A stretch of DNA of 45,425 bases from Clostridia bacterium (GTDB lineage Bacteria > Bacillota > Clostridia > Christensenellales > CAG-138), in NCBI GenBank assembly GCA_017388175.1, contig JAFOTD010000107.1, forward strand, positions 1 to 45,425, read 5' to 3'. The notes below the pieces were generated by a model. It saw only the letters and a program-made list of their open reading frames with translations, made no database searches and was not told the origin of the DNA. Below, one piece after another: positions 14,166 to 22,999 of this stretch. Each line of letters begins with the position of its first letter. The first letter of the stretch is position 1. A program made the position numbers and the translations under genes.

Positions 14166-16537
14166 TGCAGATTCTTTCGGCAAAACACAGCGGCTTCTGC
14201 TTCGGCGTATCGCGGGCGATCGAACTCGTGAACGAGGCGGCGGAAACGGACGCGCGCGTATATACGTTTGGCAAGATCATCCATAACGAAGGCGTCGTAC
14301 GGGAGCTCGAAGAAAGGGGCATTTTCGCGGTCGAATCGCTCGACGGGCTGAAGCCGGGGGACACGCTCGTGATCCGGGCGCACGGTGCGCCGACGGAGGT
14401 GTTCCGCGCGTGCGAAGAAAAAGGGGTCCGCGTGATCGACGCGACGTGTCCGTTTGTGAAGCGCATTCATAAAATCGTCGAGCGCGCGGCGCAGGACGGC
14501 GAGCGCGTCGCGATTCTCGGCAAGCCATCGCACCCCGAAGTGATCGGGATCAAAAGCCGCGCGGGGAAGGACGCGGTTATTCTGACCGATGCGGCTGACG
14601 CCGAAGCGATGACGCCTTCCGACACGCTATCGCTTGTTTCGCAGACGACGGCGAAGGCGGAGGTTTACGACGCGGTTTTGTCGATCCTCGGCGAAAAGAT
14701 CGCGGATCTGCATGCGCACTGCACGATCTGCGATACCACGAGGCAGCGGCAGGCGGAGGCGGAAATGCTTGCAAAAAGATGCACGCGCATCTTCGTCCTG
14801 GGCTCCGAAACGAGCGCGAACACCTGCGCGTTGCTGGATTTGTGCAAAAAAACTTGCAAAAACGCCGAAATCATTGATGAGATCGGTAAAATTCCTCTTG
14901 CAAAAATAAAACACGATGATATAATAGGGATAATCGCGGGCGCATCGACGCCCAAAGCGATGATTAGGGAGGTTAAACAAGTAATGAGCGAACTCGAAAA
15001 GACGACAGTAGAAACCATCGAAGCGGAAGCTCCCGCTGAGGTTGTCGCCGAAACCACTGAAGTCGTTGCGGAAGCAGAACAGGCAGTTGAAACGGTAGCG
15101 GAAGCGGTCGAAGAAGTCAAAGAGACCGTTGAAGAAGCACCGGCAGCAGTCGAAGAAGCAGCGGCACCCGTTGCTGTCGAGGCGGAGGCGGAAGCCGAGC
15201 CCGAGACTTTTGAACAGGCCTTTGAAAAGACCGTAAAGCGGATTCGTCCCGGCCAGGTGATCACGGGAACCGTGCTTCAGATCGTGGACGGCGAAGTTTT
15301 CGTCAACATCGGCTATAAGGCTGACGGCGTGATTCCGAAGGGTGAATTCTCCGCGGATCCCGAAGTCCGTGCGGAAGACGTTGTCAAAGAGGGTGACAGC
15401 ATCGACGTGGAAGTCCTCATGGTCAACGACGGCGAAGGCAATGTCCGCCTTTCCCGCAAGAATGTCGAAGGCAAGAAGCTGCTGGACGAAATGTTCGCAG
15501 AAGACGTCGAAGGCAAGACCTTTGAGGCAGTGGTCAAGGAAGTCGTCAAGGGCGGCCTGATCGGTGAGATCAACGGCGGCGTCCGGGCTTTCATTCCTGC
15601 TTCGCACGTTTCTACCAAATACGTTGAGAATCTGAACGATTACGTCGGCAAGACGGTCAAGGTCAAGGTCCTCGAAGCGGACAAGGCCAAGAAGCGTATC
15701 GTTGCGTCGATCAAGCAGGTCCTCGTTGAGGAAGCAAAAGCGGCCAAGGCAGCCAAATGGGATGCGCTCGTCGTCGGCGAGAAGATCCACGGCGTCGTCC
15801 GCCGCATCACCGATTTCGGCGCGTTTGTCGACATCGGCGGTCTTGACGGTCTCGTACACGTCACCGACTGCGCATGGGGCAGAGTGAAGCATCCGAGCGA
15901 TGCGCTGTCCATCGGTCAGGAAATCGAAGTGCTGATTCTCGGCGTTGATCGCGAGAAGGAACGCATTTCGCTGGGCTACAAGCAGCTCCAGCCGAAGCCC
16001 TGGACCAAGGCGGCGGAGAAGTATCCGATCGGCTCCATCGTCGAGGGCAAGGTTGTCCGTATCGTCCCGTTCGGCGCGTTCGTCGCGCTTGAACCGACGA
16101 TTGACGGTCTCATCCATATCTCTCAGATCGGCGTACATCGCATCGAGAAGGTCGAGGACGAGATCAAGGTCGGCGACATCGTTCGCTGCAAGGTGCTCGA
16201 CGTCAACGTCGAAGCAAAGCGCATCAGCCTCTCCCGCAAGGACGCTTTGATCGAGGAGAATCCCGAGATCGCGGAGCAGCTTGCGGCGGAGAAGGCAGAG
16301 CGTGAACGCGTCAACGCGGAACGCAGAGCACAGCGCGAAGCACAGCGCGAACAGCAGAACAAGGAACGCGAGGAGCGCAGCACGCGCCGCTCGCAGGACA
16401 ACGGCGAGCGCCGCGAATCCCGTCCGGATCGCCGCCGCCGCAACTCCGAGGACGGCGAGTATGAGCTGCCCCCGGTGACGCAGACGACTACGTCTCTGGC
16501 GAGCCTGTTTGCGAACTTCAAAGCGGACGAGGAGTAA
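14165..16537 (+). CDS. ispH: Fused 4-hydroxy-3-methylbut-2-enyl diphosphate reductase / S1-domain ribosomal protein
   Basis: A 790-residue fusion. Residues 1-270 are IspH, the 4Fe-4S enzyme ending the MEP isoprenoid pathway: cluster cysteines C12, C95 and C189, substrate residues H40, H73, H123 and E125 (in HPEV). Residues 275-350 are an Ala/Glu/Val-rich acidic linker. Four S1 RNA-binding domains follow at about 362-432, 449-517, 536-606 and 621-692, then a charged Arg/Glu tail. IspH-S1 fusion is established in Clostridia. Within the gene, a promoter-like sequence, a GGGAGG and an in-frame ATG at 14984 could yield free S1 of 517 residues. The ATG at 14165 is chosen because it gives the IspH N-terminus. 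A terminator follows. Confidence 0.95.
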   Translation: MQILSAKHSGFCFGVSRAIELVNEAAETDARVYTFGKIIHNEGVVRELEERGIFAVESLDGLKPGDTLVIRAHGAPTEVFRACEEKGVRVIDATCPFVKRIHKIVERAAQDGERVAILGKPSHPEVIGIKSRAGKDAVILTDAADAEAMTPSDTLSLVSQTTAKAEVYDAVLSILGEKIADLHAHCTICDTTRQRQAEAEMLAKRCTRIFVLGSETSANTCALLDLCKKTCKNAEIIDEIGKIPLAKIKHDDIIGIIAGASTPKAMIREVKQVMSELEKTTVETIEAEAPAEVVAETTEVVAEAEQAVETVAEAVEEVKETVEEAPAAVEEAAAPVAVEAEAEAEPETFEQAFEKTVKRIRPGQVITGTVLQIVDGEVFVNIGYKADGVIPKGEFSADPEVRAEDVVKEGDSIDVEVLMVNDGEGNVRLSRKNVEGKKLLDEMFAEDVEGKTFEAVVKEVVKGGLIGEINGGVRAFIPASHVSTKYVENLNDYVGKTVKVKVLEADKAKKRIVASIKQVLVEEAKAAKAAKWDALVVGEKIHGVVRRITDFGAFVDIGGLDGLVHVTDCAWGRVKHPSDALSIGQEIEVLILGVDREKERISLGYKQLQPKPWTKAAEKYPIGSIVEGKVVRIVPFGAFVALEPTIDGLIHISQIGVHRIEKVEDEIKVGDIVRCKVLDVNVEAKRISLSRKDALIEENPEIAEQLAAEKAERERVNAERRAQREAQREQQNKEREERSTRRSQDNGERRESRPDRRRRNSEDGEYELPPVTQTTTSLASLFANFKADEE
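14898..14925 (+). promoter_or_regulatory. Promoter-like sequence inside ispH, ahead of the S1 part
   Basis: TTGCAA (14898-14903), 16 bases, TATAAT (14920-14925), within a locally AT-rich patch of the ispH coding region. A start near 14932 would give a leader of about 50 bases to the internal ATG at 14984. Confidence 0.5.
14966..14986 (+). promoter_or_regulatory. Internal ribosome site and in-frame ATG for free S1
   Basis: AGGGAGG (14966-14972) lies 11 bases before ATG 14984-14986. The ATG is codon 274 of the fusion, at the exact IspH/linker boundary, reading MSELEKTT. Confidence 0.6.
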
Positions 16538-16564
16538 TTTCCCGTCCCAAAACCCTCAAACCAT

Positions 16565-16594
16565 AAGCCGATCGCATGCGCGGTCGGCTTTTCA
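16565..16594 (+). terminator. Terminator after ispH-S1
   Basis: AAGCCGATCGC pairs with GCGGTCGGCTT (11 pairs, one T-G) around an ATGC loop, followed by TTC. Confidence 0.75.
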
Positions 16595-16640
16595 TATCGC
16601 GCGTTTATGAAAAAATTTTGAAAAATTTAAGAGAAATCTC

Positions 16641-16669
16641 TTCCATTCTTGAAATGTATCTGTTATAAT
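16641..16669 (+). promoter_or_regulatory. Promoter of BMP lipoprotein gene 1
   Basis: A perfect TATAAT at 16664-16669 with only a weak -35 (TTCCAT, 17 bases before). The region is AT-rich. An AGGAGG ribosome site follows at 16728. Confidence 0.55.
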
Positions 16670-16745
16670 GCGTTTGTACGTATGGCGTGTAAGTTTACAT
16701 TCCTACGAAATAAGGACAATAATAATCAGGAGGAAAGAACACACT

Positions 16746-17849
16746 ATGAAGAAAATCATTGCAATGCTGATGGTTCTCGCAATGGTCTTCGCGTTTGCTG
16801 CCTGCAGCGGCAAGTCGGAGAACAGCGGCGCCGATGCTATCGCCGATGAGATGACGTCCGAAGACGGCAAGTATGAGATTGCGTTCGTTACCGACGTTGG
16901 CCAGCTGAAGGACAAGTCCTTCAACCAGGGCACCTGGGACGGCTGCAAGCTCTATGCTTCCGCGAACAACAAGTCCTACAAGTACTATCAGCCCGCGAAT
17001 GCTGATAAGGCAACCGACGATGACCGTTACAATGCCATGAAGGCAGCTGTCGACGGCGGCGCGAAGGTTGTTGTCTGCGCAGGCTTCATGCAGGAAACCG
17101 CGCTCAAGAAGGCGGCAGCAGAGTTTACCGATGTTAACTTCATCTTTATTGATGGTTATCCGGTCGGTCTTGATAATGTTGCGGGTATCGCTTTCCAGGA
17201 AGAACAGGCCGGTTACCTCGCAGGCTATGCGGTAGTCATGGAAGGCTACACCAAGCTCGGCTTCTGCGGCGGCGGCGGTGGCACCAACCCGGCATGCTGC
17301 CGTTATGGCTACGGCTTCGTTCAGGGCGCAAATGACGCTGCTAAGGCAAAGGGCATCACCGTTGATGTGAAGTACTCCTGGCAGTACGGCGCAGCCTTCT
17401 CCGCATCCCCCGAACTGCAGACGATGGCTTCCGGCTGGTATGCAAGCGGCACGGAAATCATCTTTGCTTGCGGCGGTTCCATGTTCTCCTCGATCGCAGC
17501 GGCTGCTGCAGAGAACGATGCGAAGGTCGTCGGCGTTGACGTTGACCAGTCTCCGGAATCTGCTACCGTTGTTACTTCCGCTATGAAGGGCCTGTCCGCA
17601 TCCGTCGAATGGGCGCTTGCAAAGCACTACGATGGTAAATTTGCAGATATCGGCGGCAAGGGGACCAGCCTGGGCGCAAAGGACAACGCAGTCGGTCTGC
17701 CGACCGCAACCTGGAGCCTCAAGAACTGGACGGTCGAACAGTACAACGAGCTGTTCAACAACATGAAGAACGGCACCCTCGTTGTTGACCCGAACTATCC
17801 GGCAGACAACGTGTTCACGTTCGAAAACGCAAACGTCGAAGTTATCTGA
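16746..17849 (+). CDS. BMP-family substrate-binding lipoprotein (nucleoside ABC transporter), copy 1
   Basis: Extracytoplasmic receptor that captures nucleosides, most likely purine, for the downstream importer. The 367 residues begin with a lipoprotein signal (MKKIIAMLMVLAMVFAFAAC) with lipid-attachment C20, then a flexible polar stretch. The BMP/PnrA-type fold follows: IAFVTDVGQLKDKSFNQGTWDG is the hallmark N-terminal motif, with later FIDGYPV, GFCGGGGGTNP and the ligand-region VVGVDVDQS. The gene has its own promoter and its own terminator, so the receptor can be made in excess over the membrane parts. The ATG at 16746 is preferred over an upstream frame because it gives the signal peptide. 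Confidence 0.93.
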   Translation: MKKIIAMLMVLAMVFAFAACSGKSENSGADAIADEMTSEDGKYEIAFVTDVGQLKDKSFNQGTWDGCKLYASANNKSYKYYQPANADKATDDDRYNAMKAAVDGGAKVVVCAGFMQETALKKAAAEFTDVNFIFIDGYPVGLDNVAGIAFQEEQAGYLAGYAVVMEGYTKLGFCGGGGGTNPACCRYGYGFVQGANDAAKAKGITVDVKYSWQYGAAFSASPELQTMASGWYASGTEIIFACGGSMFSSIAAAAAENDAKVVGVDVDQSPESATVVTSAMKGLSASVEWALAKHYDGKFADIGGKGTSLGAKDNAVGLPTATWSLKNWTVEQYNELFNNMKNGTLVVDPNYPADNVFTFENANVEVI

Positions 17850-17869
17850 TCAGGTTCAGAACGTACAGA

Positions 17870-17898
17870 AAGGACTTTCTCCGGAAAGTCCTTTTTTG
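17870..17898 (+). terminator. Terminator after BMP lipoprotein 1
   Basis: AAGGACTTTC pairs with GAAAGTCCTT around TCCG, followed by six T in all. A strong intrinsic terminator. Confidence 0.9.
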
Positions 17899-17961
17899 TA
17901 TTTCAATCATACATTTGTTAACAAAATGATCGCAATTTCTTCACAAATTTGTCATCTGTGC

Positions 17962-17990
17962 TTGCAATTTGGGCTTGCAGCACTTATAAT
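17962..17990 (+). promoter_or_regulatory. Promoter of nucleoside ABC operon 1
   Basis: TTGCAA (17962-17967), 17 bases, TATAAT (17985-17990). AAGGAGG follows at 18031-18037, eight bases before the ATG. Confidence 0.85.
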
Positions 17991-18044
17991 ATATCTAATA
18001 CTTGTGGAAGTGTTTTCGCAAGTTACTGTGAAGGAGGTGGAGTC

Positions 18045-19601
18045 ATGGAGCAAGCTCCCGAATATGTCATTGAGATGCTTCACATTACCAAGGTTTTCCC
18101 GGGTATCAAGGCAAACGATGATATTACGTTACAGCTCAGGAAAGGCGAAATCCATGCGCTGTTGGGAGAGAACGGTGCCGGAAAATCCACGTTGATGAGC
18201 GTTCTGTTCGGTCTGTATCAGCCGGAGGAGGGCGTTATCAAGAAGGACGGCAAGGAGGTCAAGATCAACAATCCGAACGATGCAACGGCGTTGCATATCG
18301 GCATGGTACATCAGCACTTTAAACTGATTGATGTATTTTCGGTGCTTGACAACATCATTCTCGGCGCTGAGGACACGAAGCTTGGTTTTCTGCAGAAAAA
18401 AGCTGCGCGAAAGAAGGTCAAGGAGCTTTCCGAACGCTACGGCCTGCACGTGGACCTCGATGCGAAGATTGAGGATATCACGGTGGGTATGCAGCAGCGT
18501 GTCGAGATTCTGAAAATGCTGTACCGCGACAATGAAATTCTGATCTTCGACGAGCCGACGGCTGTTTTGACTCCGCAGGAGATCGAAGAGCTCATGCAGA
18601 TCATGCGCGGCCTTTCCAAGGAAGGAAAATCGATTCTGTTCATCTCGCATAAGCTGAACGAGATCATGGAGGTCTCCGATCGCGTTTCCGTTCTCAGAAA
18701 GGGCAAGTATATCGGAACTGTCAACACGGCAGATACCACCAAAGAGGAACTGTCGTCCATGATGGTCGGCCGTCCGGTTCAGCTTGTCGTTGAAAAGGAT
18801 GAGGCGAAACCTGCCGAACCGACCCTTGAGGTCAAAAACCTCACTGTGCCGTCCAAACTGCATAAGAACAACGCAGTTAAGAACGTATCGTTTACCGCGC
18901 ATGCCGGTGAAATCACCTGTATCGCCGGTATCGACGGAAACGGACAGACCGAGCTCGTCTATGCGCTCACGGGACTTGAAAAGGCGTCCTCCGGCAAGAT
19001 CACACTCTGCGGAAAGGATATTACGAAAGCGTCCATCCGTCAACGCAGTCTGGCCGGCATGAGCCATATTCCCGAGGATCGTCATAAGCACGGTCTCGTG
19101 CTCGATTTTACTCTCGAACAGAACATGGTTCTGCAGCGCTATTATGAACCGGCGTTCCAGAAAGCGGGCTTCATTCGCTTCGGCGAAGTTCGCAAATACG
19201 CGGATAAGCTGATCGAACAGTTTGACGTACGTTCCGGTCAGGGCGCGGTCACAACGGCGCGTTCCATGTCCGGCGGCAACCAGCAGAAGGCGATCGTTGC
19301 GCGCGAGATTGACCGCAACCTTCCGCTGATCATCGCAGTACAGCCCACCAGAGGCCTCGACGTCGGCGCGATCGAGTTTATTCACAAGCGTCTCGTTGAA
19401 GAGCGCGACGCGGGCAAGGCGGTTCTTTTAGTCTCTCTCGAACTCGAAGAGGTCATGAGTCTTTCTGACCGCATTCTCGTCATGTACGAGGGCGAGATCG
19501 TCGGCGAGCTTGATCCCAAGAAGACAACCGTGCAGGAACTCGGCCTTTACATGGCGGGCGCCAAGCGCGACAACGCGGAAGCAGAGGAGGCGCAAGCATG
19601 A
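18045..19601 (+). CDS. Nucleoside ABC transporter ATP-binding protein, double NBD, copy 1
   Basis: A cytoplasmic ATPase that powers the two following permeases. The 518 residues hold two nucleotide-binding domains. NBD1 has Walker A GENGAGKST (41-49), the signature region ITVGMQQRVEI and Walker B LIFDEP (166-171). NBD2 has a degenerate Walker A (GIDGNGQTE), the signature SGGNQQK and AVQPTRGLDVG in place of a normal Walker B, as is usual in this NupA/YufO-like family. The start is set by AAGGAGG. Its stop overlaps the permease ATG (ATGA). The nucleoside substrate is inferred from the BMP receptor and the nearby adenine deaminase. Confidence 0.93.
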   Translation: MEQAPEYVIEMLHITKVFPGIKANDDITLQLRKGEIHALLGENGAGKSTLMSVLFGLYQPEEGVIKKDGKEVKINNPNDATALHIGMVHQHFKLIDVFSVLDNIILGAEDTKLGFLQKKAARKKVKELSERYGLHVDLDAKIEDITVGMQQRVEILKMLYRDNEILIFDEPTAVLTPQEIEELMQIMRGLSKEGKSILFISHKLNEIMEVSDRVSVLRKGKYIGTVNTADTTKEELSSMMVGRPVQLVVEKDEAKPAEPTLEVKNLTVPSKLHKNNAVKNVSFTAHAGEITCIAGIDGNGQTELVYALTGLEKASSGKITLCGKDITKASIRQRSLAGMSHIPEDRHKHGLVLDFTLEQNMVLQRYYEPAFQKAGFIRFGEVRKYADKLIEQFDVRSGQGAVTTARSMSGGNQQKAIVAREIDRNLPLIIAVQPTRGLDVGAIEFIHKRLVEERDAGKAVLLVSLELEEVMSLSDRILVMYEGEIVGELDPKKTTVQELGLYMAGAKRDNAEAEEAQA

Positions 19602-20860
19602 AAGACTTACTGAAGAAAAACGGAACGCGTTCCGTTCTTGCGACGATCATCTCGATCCTGATCGGCCTTTTTGCCGGCGCAATCCTTGTTTTGATCGTCG
19701 GCCTCGTTTCTCCGCGCATCGGGATCAAAGGCGCGTGGGACGGCATTCGTCTGATCGTGGCCGGCATTCTGTGCACGGGACGAGAGGCCGGCAGTCTGAC
19801 TTTCGGATTCAACTTGCAGGTCATCGGTGATACGCTGTTCACTGCGGTTCCGCTGATCCTCTGCGGTCTGTCGGTTGCGCTTGCGTATAAGACCGGCCTG
19901 TTCAACATCGGCGCGTCCGGTCAGTTCCTTGCCGGAACCTGCGCGACGCTGTTCGTTGCGCTTTCCATTCCGGCGGGTGCGTTGCCGAAATTTTTGATCT
20001 GGATTCTGGCGTTCCTTGCGGGCGTTCTCGCAGGTGCCGCGTGGGGCGCAATTCCCGGGCTTTTGAAGGCGTTTTTGAACATCAACGAGGTTCTCGCCTG
20101 CATTATGACGAACTGGATCGCTGCGAATCTCGTCACGTGGATGTTCGACATCAGCAACCTCAAGAACCTGGTCGAGGGCACCAAGACCGGCTACATCTAC
20201 AAGACCACCTACGGTCTTGTCAACGTGAACGGGCAATGGATGTATCAGGACGGTCTCGGCGTTGCGACACCGAAGCTTGGGCTGGATAAGCTGCTTCCGG
20301 GTTCGCAGGTCAACGCCGGTATTCTGATTGCGATCGTCATTGCGGTTATCGTATACGTCATTCTGACCAAGACGACGTTCGGCTATGAGCTGAAGGCTTG
20401 CGGTGCGAACCGTCATGCGGCACGGTACGCGGGCATTCGGGACAAGAACAGCATCGTGTATTCGATGGCGATCGCCGGAGCGCTCGCCGGATCGGCCGCC
20501 GCGTTGTATTACCTGTCCGGCAACACGGAACTGTCCTGGGAAGTCTACCAGAAGCTGCCGGCGGAGGGATTTAACGGCATTGCGGTCGCAATGCTTGCGA
20601 GCTGCAACCCGATCGCCTGCATCTTCACCGGTTTGTTTATGGCGGCTGTCAAACAGCATGGTTCGCAGCTGTCCTTCCTCACCTCATACAACGAATACAT
20701 CACGGACGTTATCATTGCGGTCATCGTGTACCTTTCGGCATTCTCGCTGCTGATCAAGACGTGGATCGGCGGGCGCAAGAAGACGAAAAAAACAAAGGAT
20801 ATCAATCCGGTTCAACCCAAAGACGACAATGCCGCTACGGGAAAGGGGGCTGCTGAATAA
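19598..20860 (+). CDS. Nucleoside ABC transporter permease, copy 1a
   Basis: A 420-residue integral membrane protein of the branched-chain-amino-acid/ribose permease fold (NupB/YufP-like). Many hydrophobic helices are visible, with family blocks VPLILCGLSVALAYKTGLFNIGASGQF (split here by the helix break) and FGYELKACGANRHAARYAGI near residue 265. The N-terminal first helix and the hydrophilic lysine-rich tail are cytoplasmic by charge. It overlaps the ATPase gene by four bases, and its stop TAA shares an A with the next ATG at 20860. Confidence 0.92.
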   Translation: MKDLLKKNGTRSVLATIISILIGLFAGAILVLIVGLVSPRIGIKGAWDGIRLIVAGILCTGREAGSLTFGFNLQVIGDTLFTAVPLILCGLSVALAYKTGLFNIGASGQFLAGTCATLFVALSIPAGALPKFLIWILAFLAGVLAGAAWGAIPGLLKAFLNINEVLACIMTNWIAANLVTWMFDISNLKNLVEGTKTGYIYKTTYGLVNVNGQWMYQDGLGVATPKLGLDKLLPGSQVNAGILIAIVIAVIVYVILTKTTFGYELKACGANRHAARYAGIRDKNSIVYSMAIAGALAGSAAALYYLSGNTELSWEVYQKLPAEGFNGIAVAMLASCNPIACIFTGLFMAAVKQHGSQLSFLTSYNEYITDVIIAVIVYLSAFSLLIKTWIGGRKKTKKTKDINPVQPKDDNAATGKGAAE

Positions 20861-21927
20861 TGTCATTCTTAATCAGCAAAACTTTGGTTTATGCCATTCC
20901 GCTGATGATCGTCGCGCTTGCCGGCGTGTTCGCTGAGCGCAGCGGCGTCATCAACCTTGCTTTGGAAGGCATCATGATCTTCGGCGCGTTTGTAGGCGCT
21001 TTGACAATCAACCTGATGCAGCAGGGAAACGTCTTCGGTATCATCGACCTTTCAAAGGATATGGCGGCAAACTGGGGAGGGATGCAGCTGTTCCTGCTCC
21101 TGATCATGGTGATCACGGCCATAGCCGGCGCAGTATTCTCGCTGCTGCTGGCGTTTGCGGCGATCAACCTGAAAGCGGACCAGACGATCGGCGGCACCGC
21201 GCTGAACATGCTGTCTCCCGCACTCGTTCTGTTCTTCATCCGTCTCATTGCGCAGCAGAGCGAAATGAGAATGTACAAGGACGACGCCGCGACGTGGTTC
21301 ATGGTGAAAAAGAACATGCTCGGTTTTGACGGATCGAAGGACATCGGCTTCTTCGGTGAGACCTTCCTGAACAAGGTCTATTTGACCACGTATTTCTGCA
21401 TCATCCTGTTCGTCGTGCTGTCGATCATCCTGTACAAGACCAGATTCGGTCTGCGGCTCCGTTCCTGCGGTGAGAACCCGCAGGCGGCGGCGTCCTTGGG
21501 CATCAACGTATACAAGATGCGTTACAGCGGCGTTCTGATCTCCGGCGCGCTCGCCGGTATGGGCGGTTTCGTCTACACGCTGACGACGGCCAACTGCGTT
21601 GCGAACGGCGACGTCGCAGGCTTCGGCTTCCTCGCGCTGGCGGTTATGATCTTCGGTAACTGGAAGCCCTTGAACATCGCGGGAGCCGCGTTGCTGTTCG
21701 GTCTGTTCAAGTGCGCCGCGGCAGGCTATGACTCGCTGGATATCAACGGCGACGGCGTAAAGCTCCTGCTGAACCTGAGCAAGGATCCGACGTGGGGCAA
21801 GATCTTCAACCCGCATCTGTACCGTTTGGTCCCGTACGTCATCTCGCTGCTGGTGCTTGCGTTCACGTCCAAGAAGTCGCGAGCGCCGAAGGCGGAAGGT
21901 ATTCCTTATGATAAGGGCATGAGATAA
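20860..21927 (+). CDS. Nucleoside ABC transporter permease, copy 1b
   Basis: A 355-residue membrane partner of the preceding permease (NupC/YufQ-like). It has the N-terminal block GVFAERSGVINLALEGIM (about residues 22-39), FGLRLRSCGENPQAAASLGI near 200 and a glycine-rich helix after it. The two permeases form the heteromeric channel. It is the last gene of the operon and is followed by a strong terminator. Confidence 0.92.
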   Translation: MSFLISKTLVYAIPLMIVALAGVFAERSGVINLALEGIMIFGAFVGALTINLMQQGNVFGIIDLSKDMAANWGGMQLFLLLIMVITAIAGAVFSLLLAFAAINLKADQTIGGTALNMLSPALVLFFIRLIAQQSEMRMYKDDAATWFMVKKNMLGFDGSKDIGFFGETFLNKVYLTTYFCIILFVVLSIILYKTRFGLRLRSCGENPQAAASLGINVYKMRYSGVLISGALAGMGGFVYTLTTANCVANGDVAGFGFLALAVMIFGNWKPLNIAGAALLFGLFKCAAAGYDSLDINGDGVKLLLNLSKDPTWGKIFNPHLYRLVPYVISLLVLAFTSKKSRAPKAEGIPYDKGMR

Positions 21928-21945
21928 CAGCATAGGCAAATGGTG

Positions 21946-21976
21946 AAAAGGATCGCAGAAATGCGGTCCTTTTTTC
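21946..21976 (+). terminator. Terminator of nucleoside ABC operon 1
   Basis: AAAAGGATCGCA pairs with TGCGGTCCTTTT (one T-G) around GAAA, running into TT. It overlaps the earliest possible start of the next gene, which argues against that start. Confidence 0.88.
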
Positions 21977-21978
21977 GT

Positions 21979-22584
21979 ATGCAAAATGATTGGTTCGGGC
22001 AGAATAGGGTCATGTTCTGGCTGATTCTTCTGTTTGTTATTCTGCTGCTTTTGCTGATCCTGTCCATGCCGCTGATCGTTGAGGTTCGGATGCGCATCGG
22101 CGTTCGAGGCGCTGCAGCACGTGCAAAAATCTGGCTGCTCGGGCTGATTCCGATTCCGGTGCGGCTCCGGGTGCATCTGCTCTCGGATCCGTATTTTACG
22201 CTCATTTTCGGAAAGAAACGCATCTTTTTGCTGCAAAAAAAGAAAAGCGGCGGCGGAGCGGGCATACGCGAAGGCGTGCGCGTTCTGCGGCTTGACACGA
22301 AAACGACCGTCGGTATCGAAGACGAACCGGCACAGGCGGTCGTCGCGGCAGGGACGATCGCGGTGCTGCTTTCTATGCTGATTCCGCGCGTTGCGGAAAG
22401 CGGCTCGGCGCGCGCAAGCCTTTCGAAAACGTCGATGCTGCGTATCCGCGCGGAGGGAACGCTGCTGCTGAATCCGGTCCGGATGGCGGCGGGTTTTTGG
22501 CGGGAAAGGCGTATAGCAAAGCAAAAAGACGCAAACAATAGCCCTGAATTCAAAGAAAAGAGGACGGAATATGCATCCTGTTGA
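21979..22584 (+). CDS. DUF2953-like membrane protein
   Basis: A 201-residue protein with one strong membrane helix (FWLILLFVILLLLLILSM) followed by a soluble beta-rich segment (VEVRMRIGVRG). The position directly before a GerW/YtfJ gene matches the ytfI(DUF2953)-ytfJ pair of Bacillus, which is the main ground for the call. The start is uncertain. ATG 21979 is just past the terminator hairpin, ATG 22012 lies closer to the helix, and ATG 21940 would overlap the hairpin. None has a good ribosome site. The function is unknown, possibly linked to sporulation. Confidence 0.65.
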   Translation: MQNDWFGQNRVMFWLILLFVILLLLLILSMPLIVEVRMRIGVRGAAARAKIWLLGLIPIPVRLRVHLLSDPYFTLIFGKKRIFLLQKKKSGGGAGIREGVRVLRLDTKTTVGIEDEPAQAVVAAGTIAVLLSMLIPRVAESGSARASLSKTSMLRIRAEGTLLLNPVRMAAGFWRERRIAKQKDANNSPEFKEKRTEYASC

Positions 22585-22999
22585 AACCATTCTGCAAACG
22601 ACGATGCGCGAGCTCAAGAACATCGTCGACGTGAACACAATCGTGGGCAACCCGATCTACGGCGAAGGCGGCGCGGTCGTCGTTCCCGTGTCCAAGGTCT
22701 GCCTCGGATTCTTTGCGGGCGGCGGCGATTTTCCGACGCAGGCCGTCACAAAGAAGGGACAGCCTGATTTCGACGCAAACGGCTATCCGTTTTTGGGGGC
22801 GAGCGTCGTCGGCGTGTCCATTCAGCCGAAGGCGTTTCTGCATATGCAGGGCGGGCAGGTTACGATTATGCATGCCGATTGCGACAATACGCTCGACCGG
22901 CTCGTGCAGATGATTCCTGCGGCGATGAACGAGATCCGCGACGCGATCACCGGCGTGCGCGCGCAAAAATGTGAGGAGCAGGGAGAGAGCGAATCGTGA
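22571..22999 (+). CDS. gerW: GerW/YtfJ-family sporulation protein
   Basis: A 142-residue protein related to YtfJ/GerW, which in Bacillus is made in the forespore and needed for normal germination. The hallmark blocks are TTMRELKNIVDVNTIVGNP (residues 10-28), VVVPVSKVCLGFFAGGGDF, a central GASVVGVSIQPKAFL and the C-terminal LDRLVQMIPAAMNEI. It overlaps the DUF2953 gene by 14 bases and its own stop overlaps the next GTG. The ribosome site is AGAGGA before the ATG. This suggests a spore former or a descendant of one. Confidence 0.88.
   Translation: MHPVETILQTTMRELKNIVDVNTIVGNPIYGEGGAVVVPVSKVCLGFFAGGGDFPTQAVTKKGQPDFDANGYPFLGASVVGVSIQPKAFLHMQGGQVTIMHADCDNTLDRLVQMIPAAMNEIRDAITGVRAQKCEEQGESES

Noticed and set aside
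14627..16138. 503-residue antisense reading frame opposite ispH-S1
   Set aside because: A long shadow frame caused by GC-rich codon bias; no ribosome site and no protein-like motifs.
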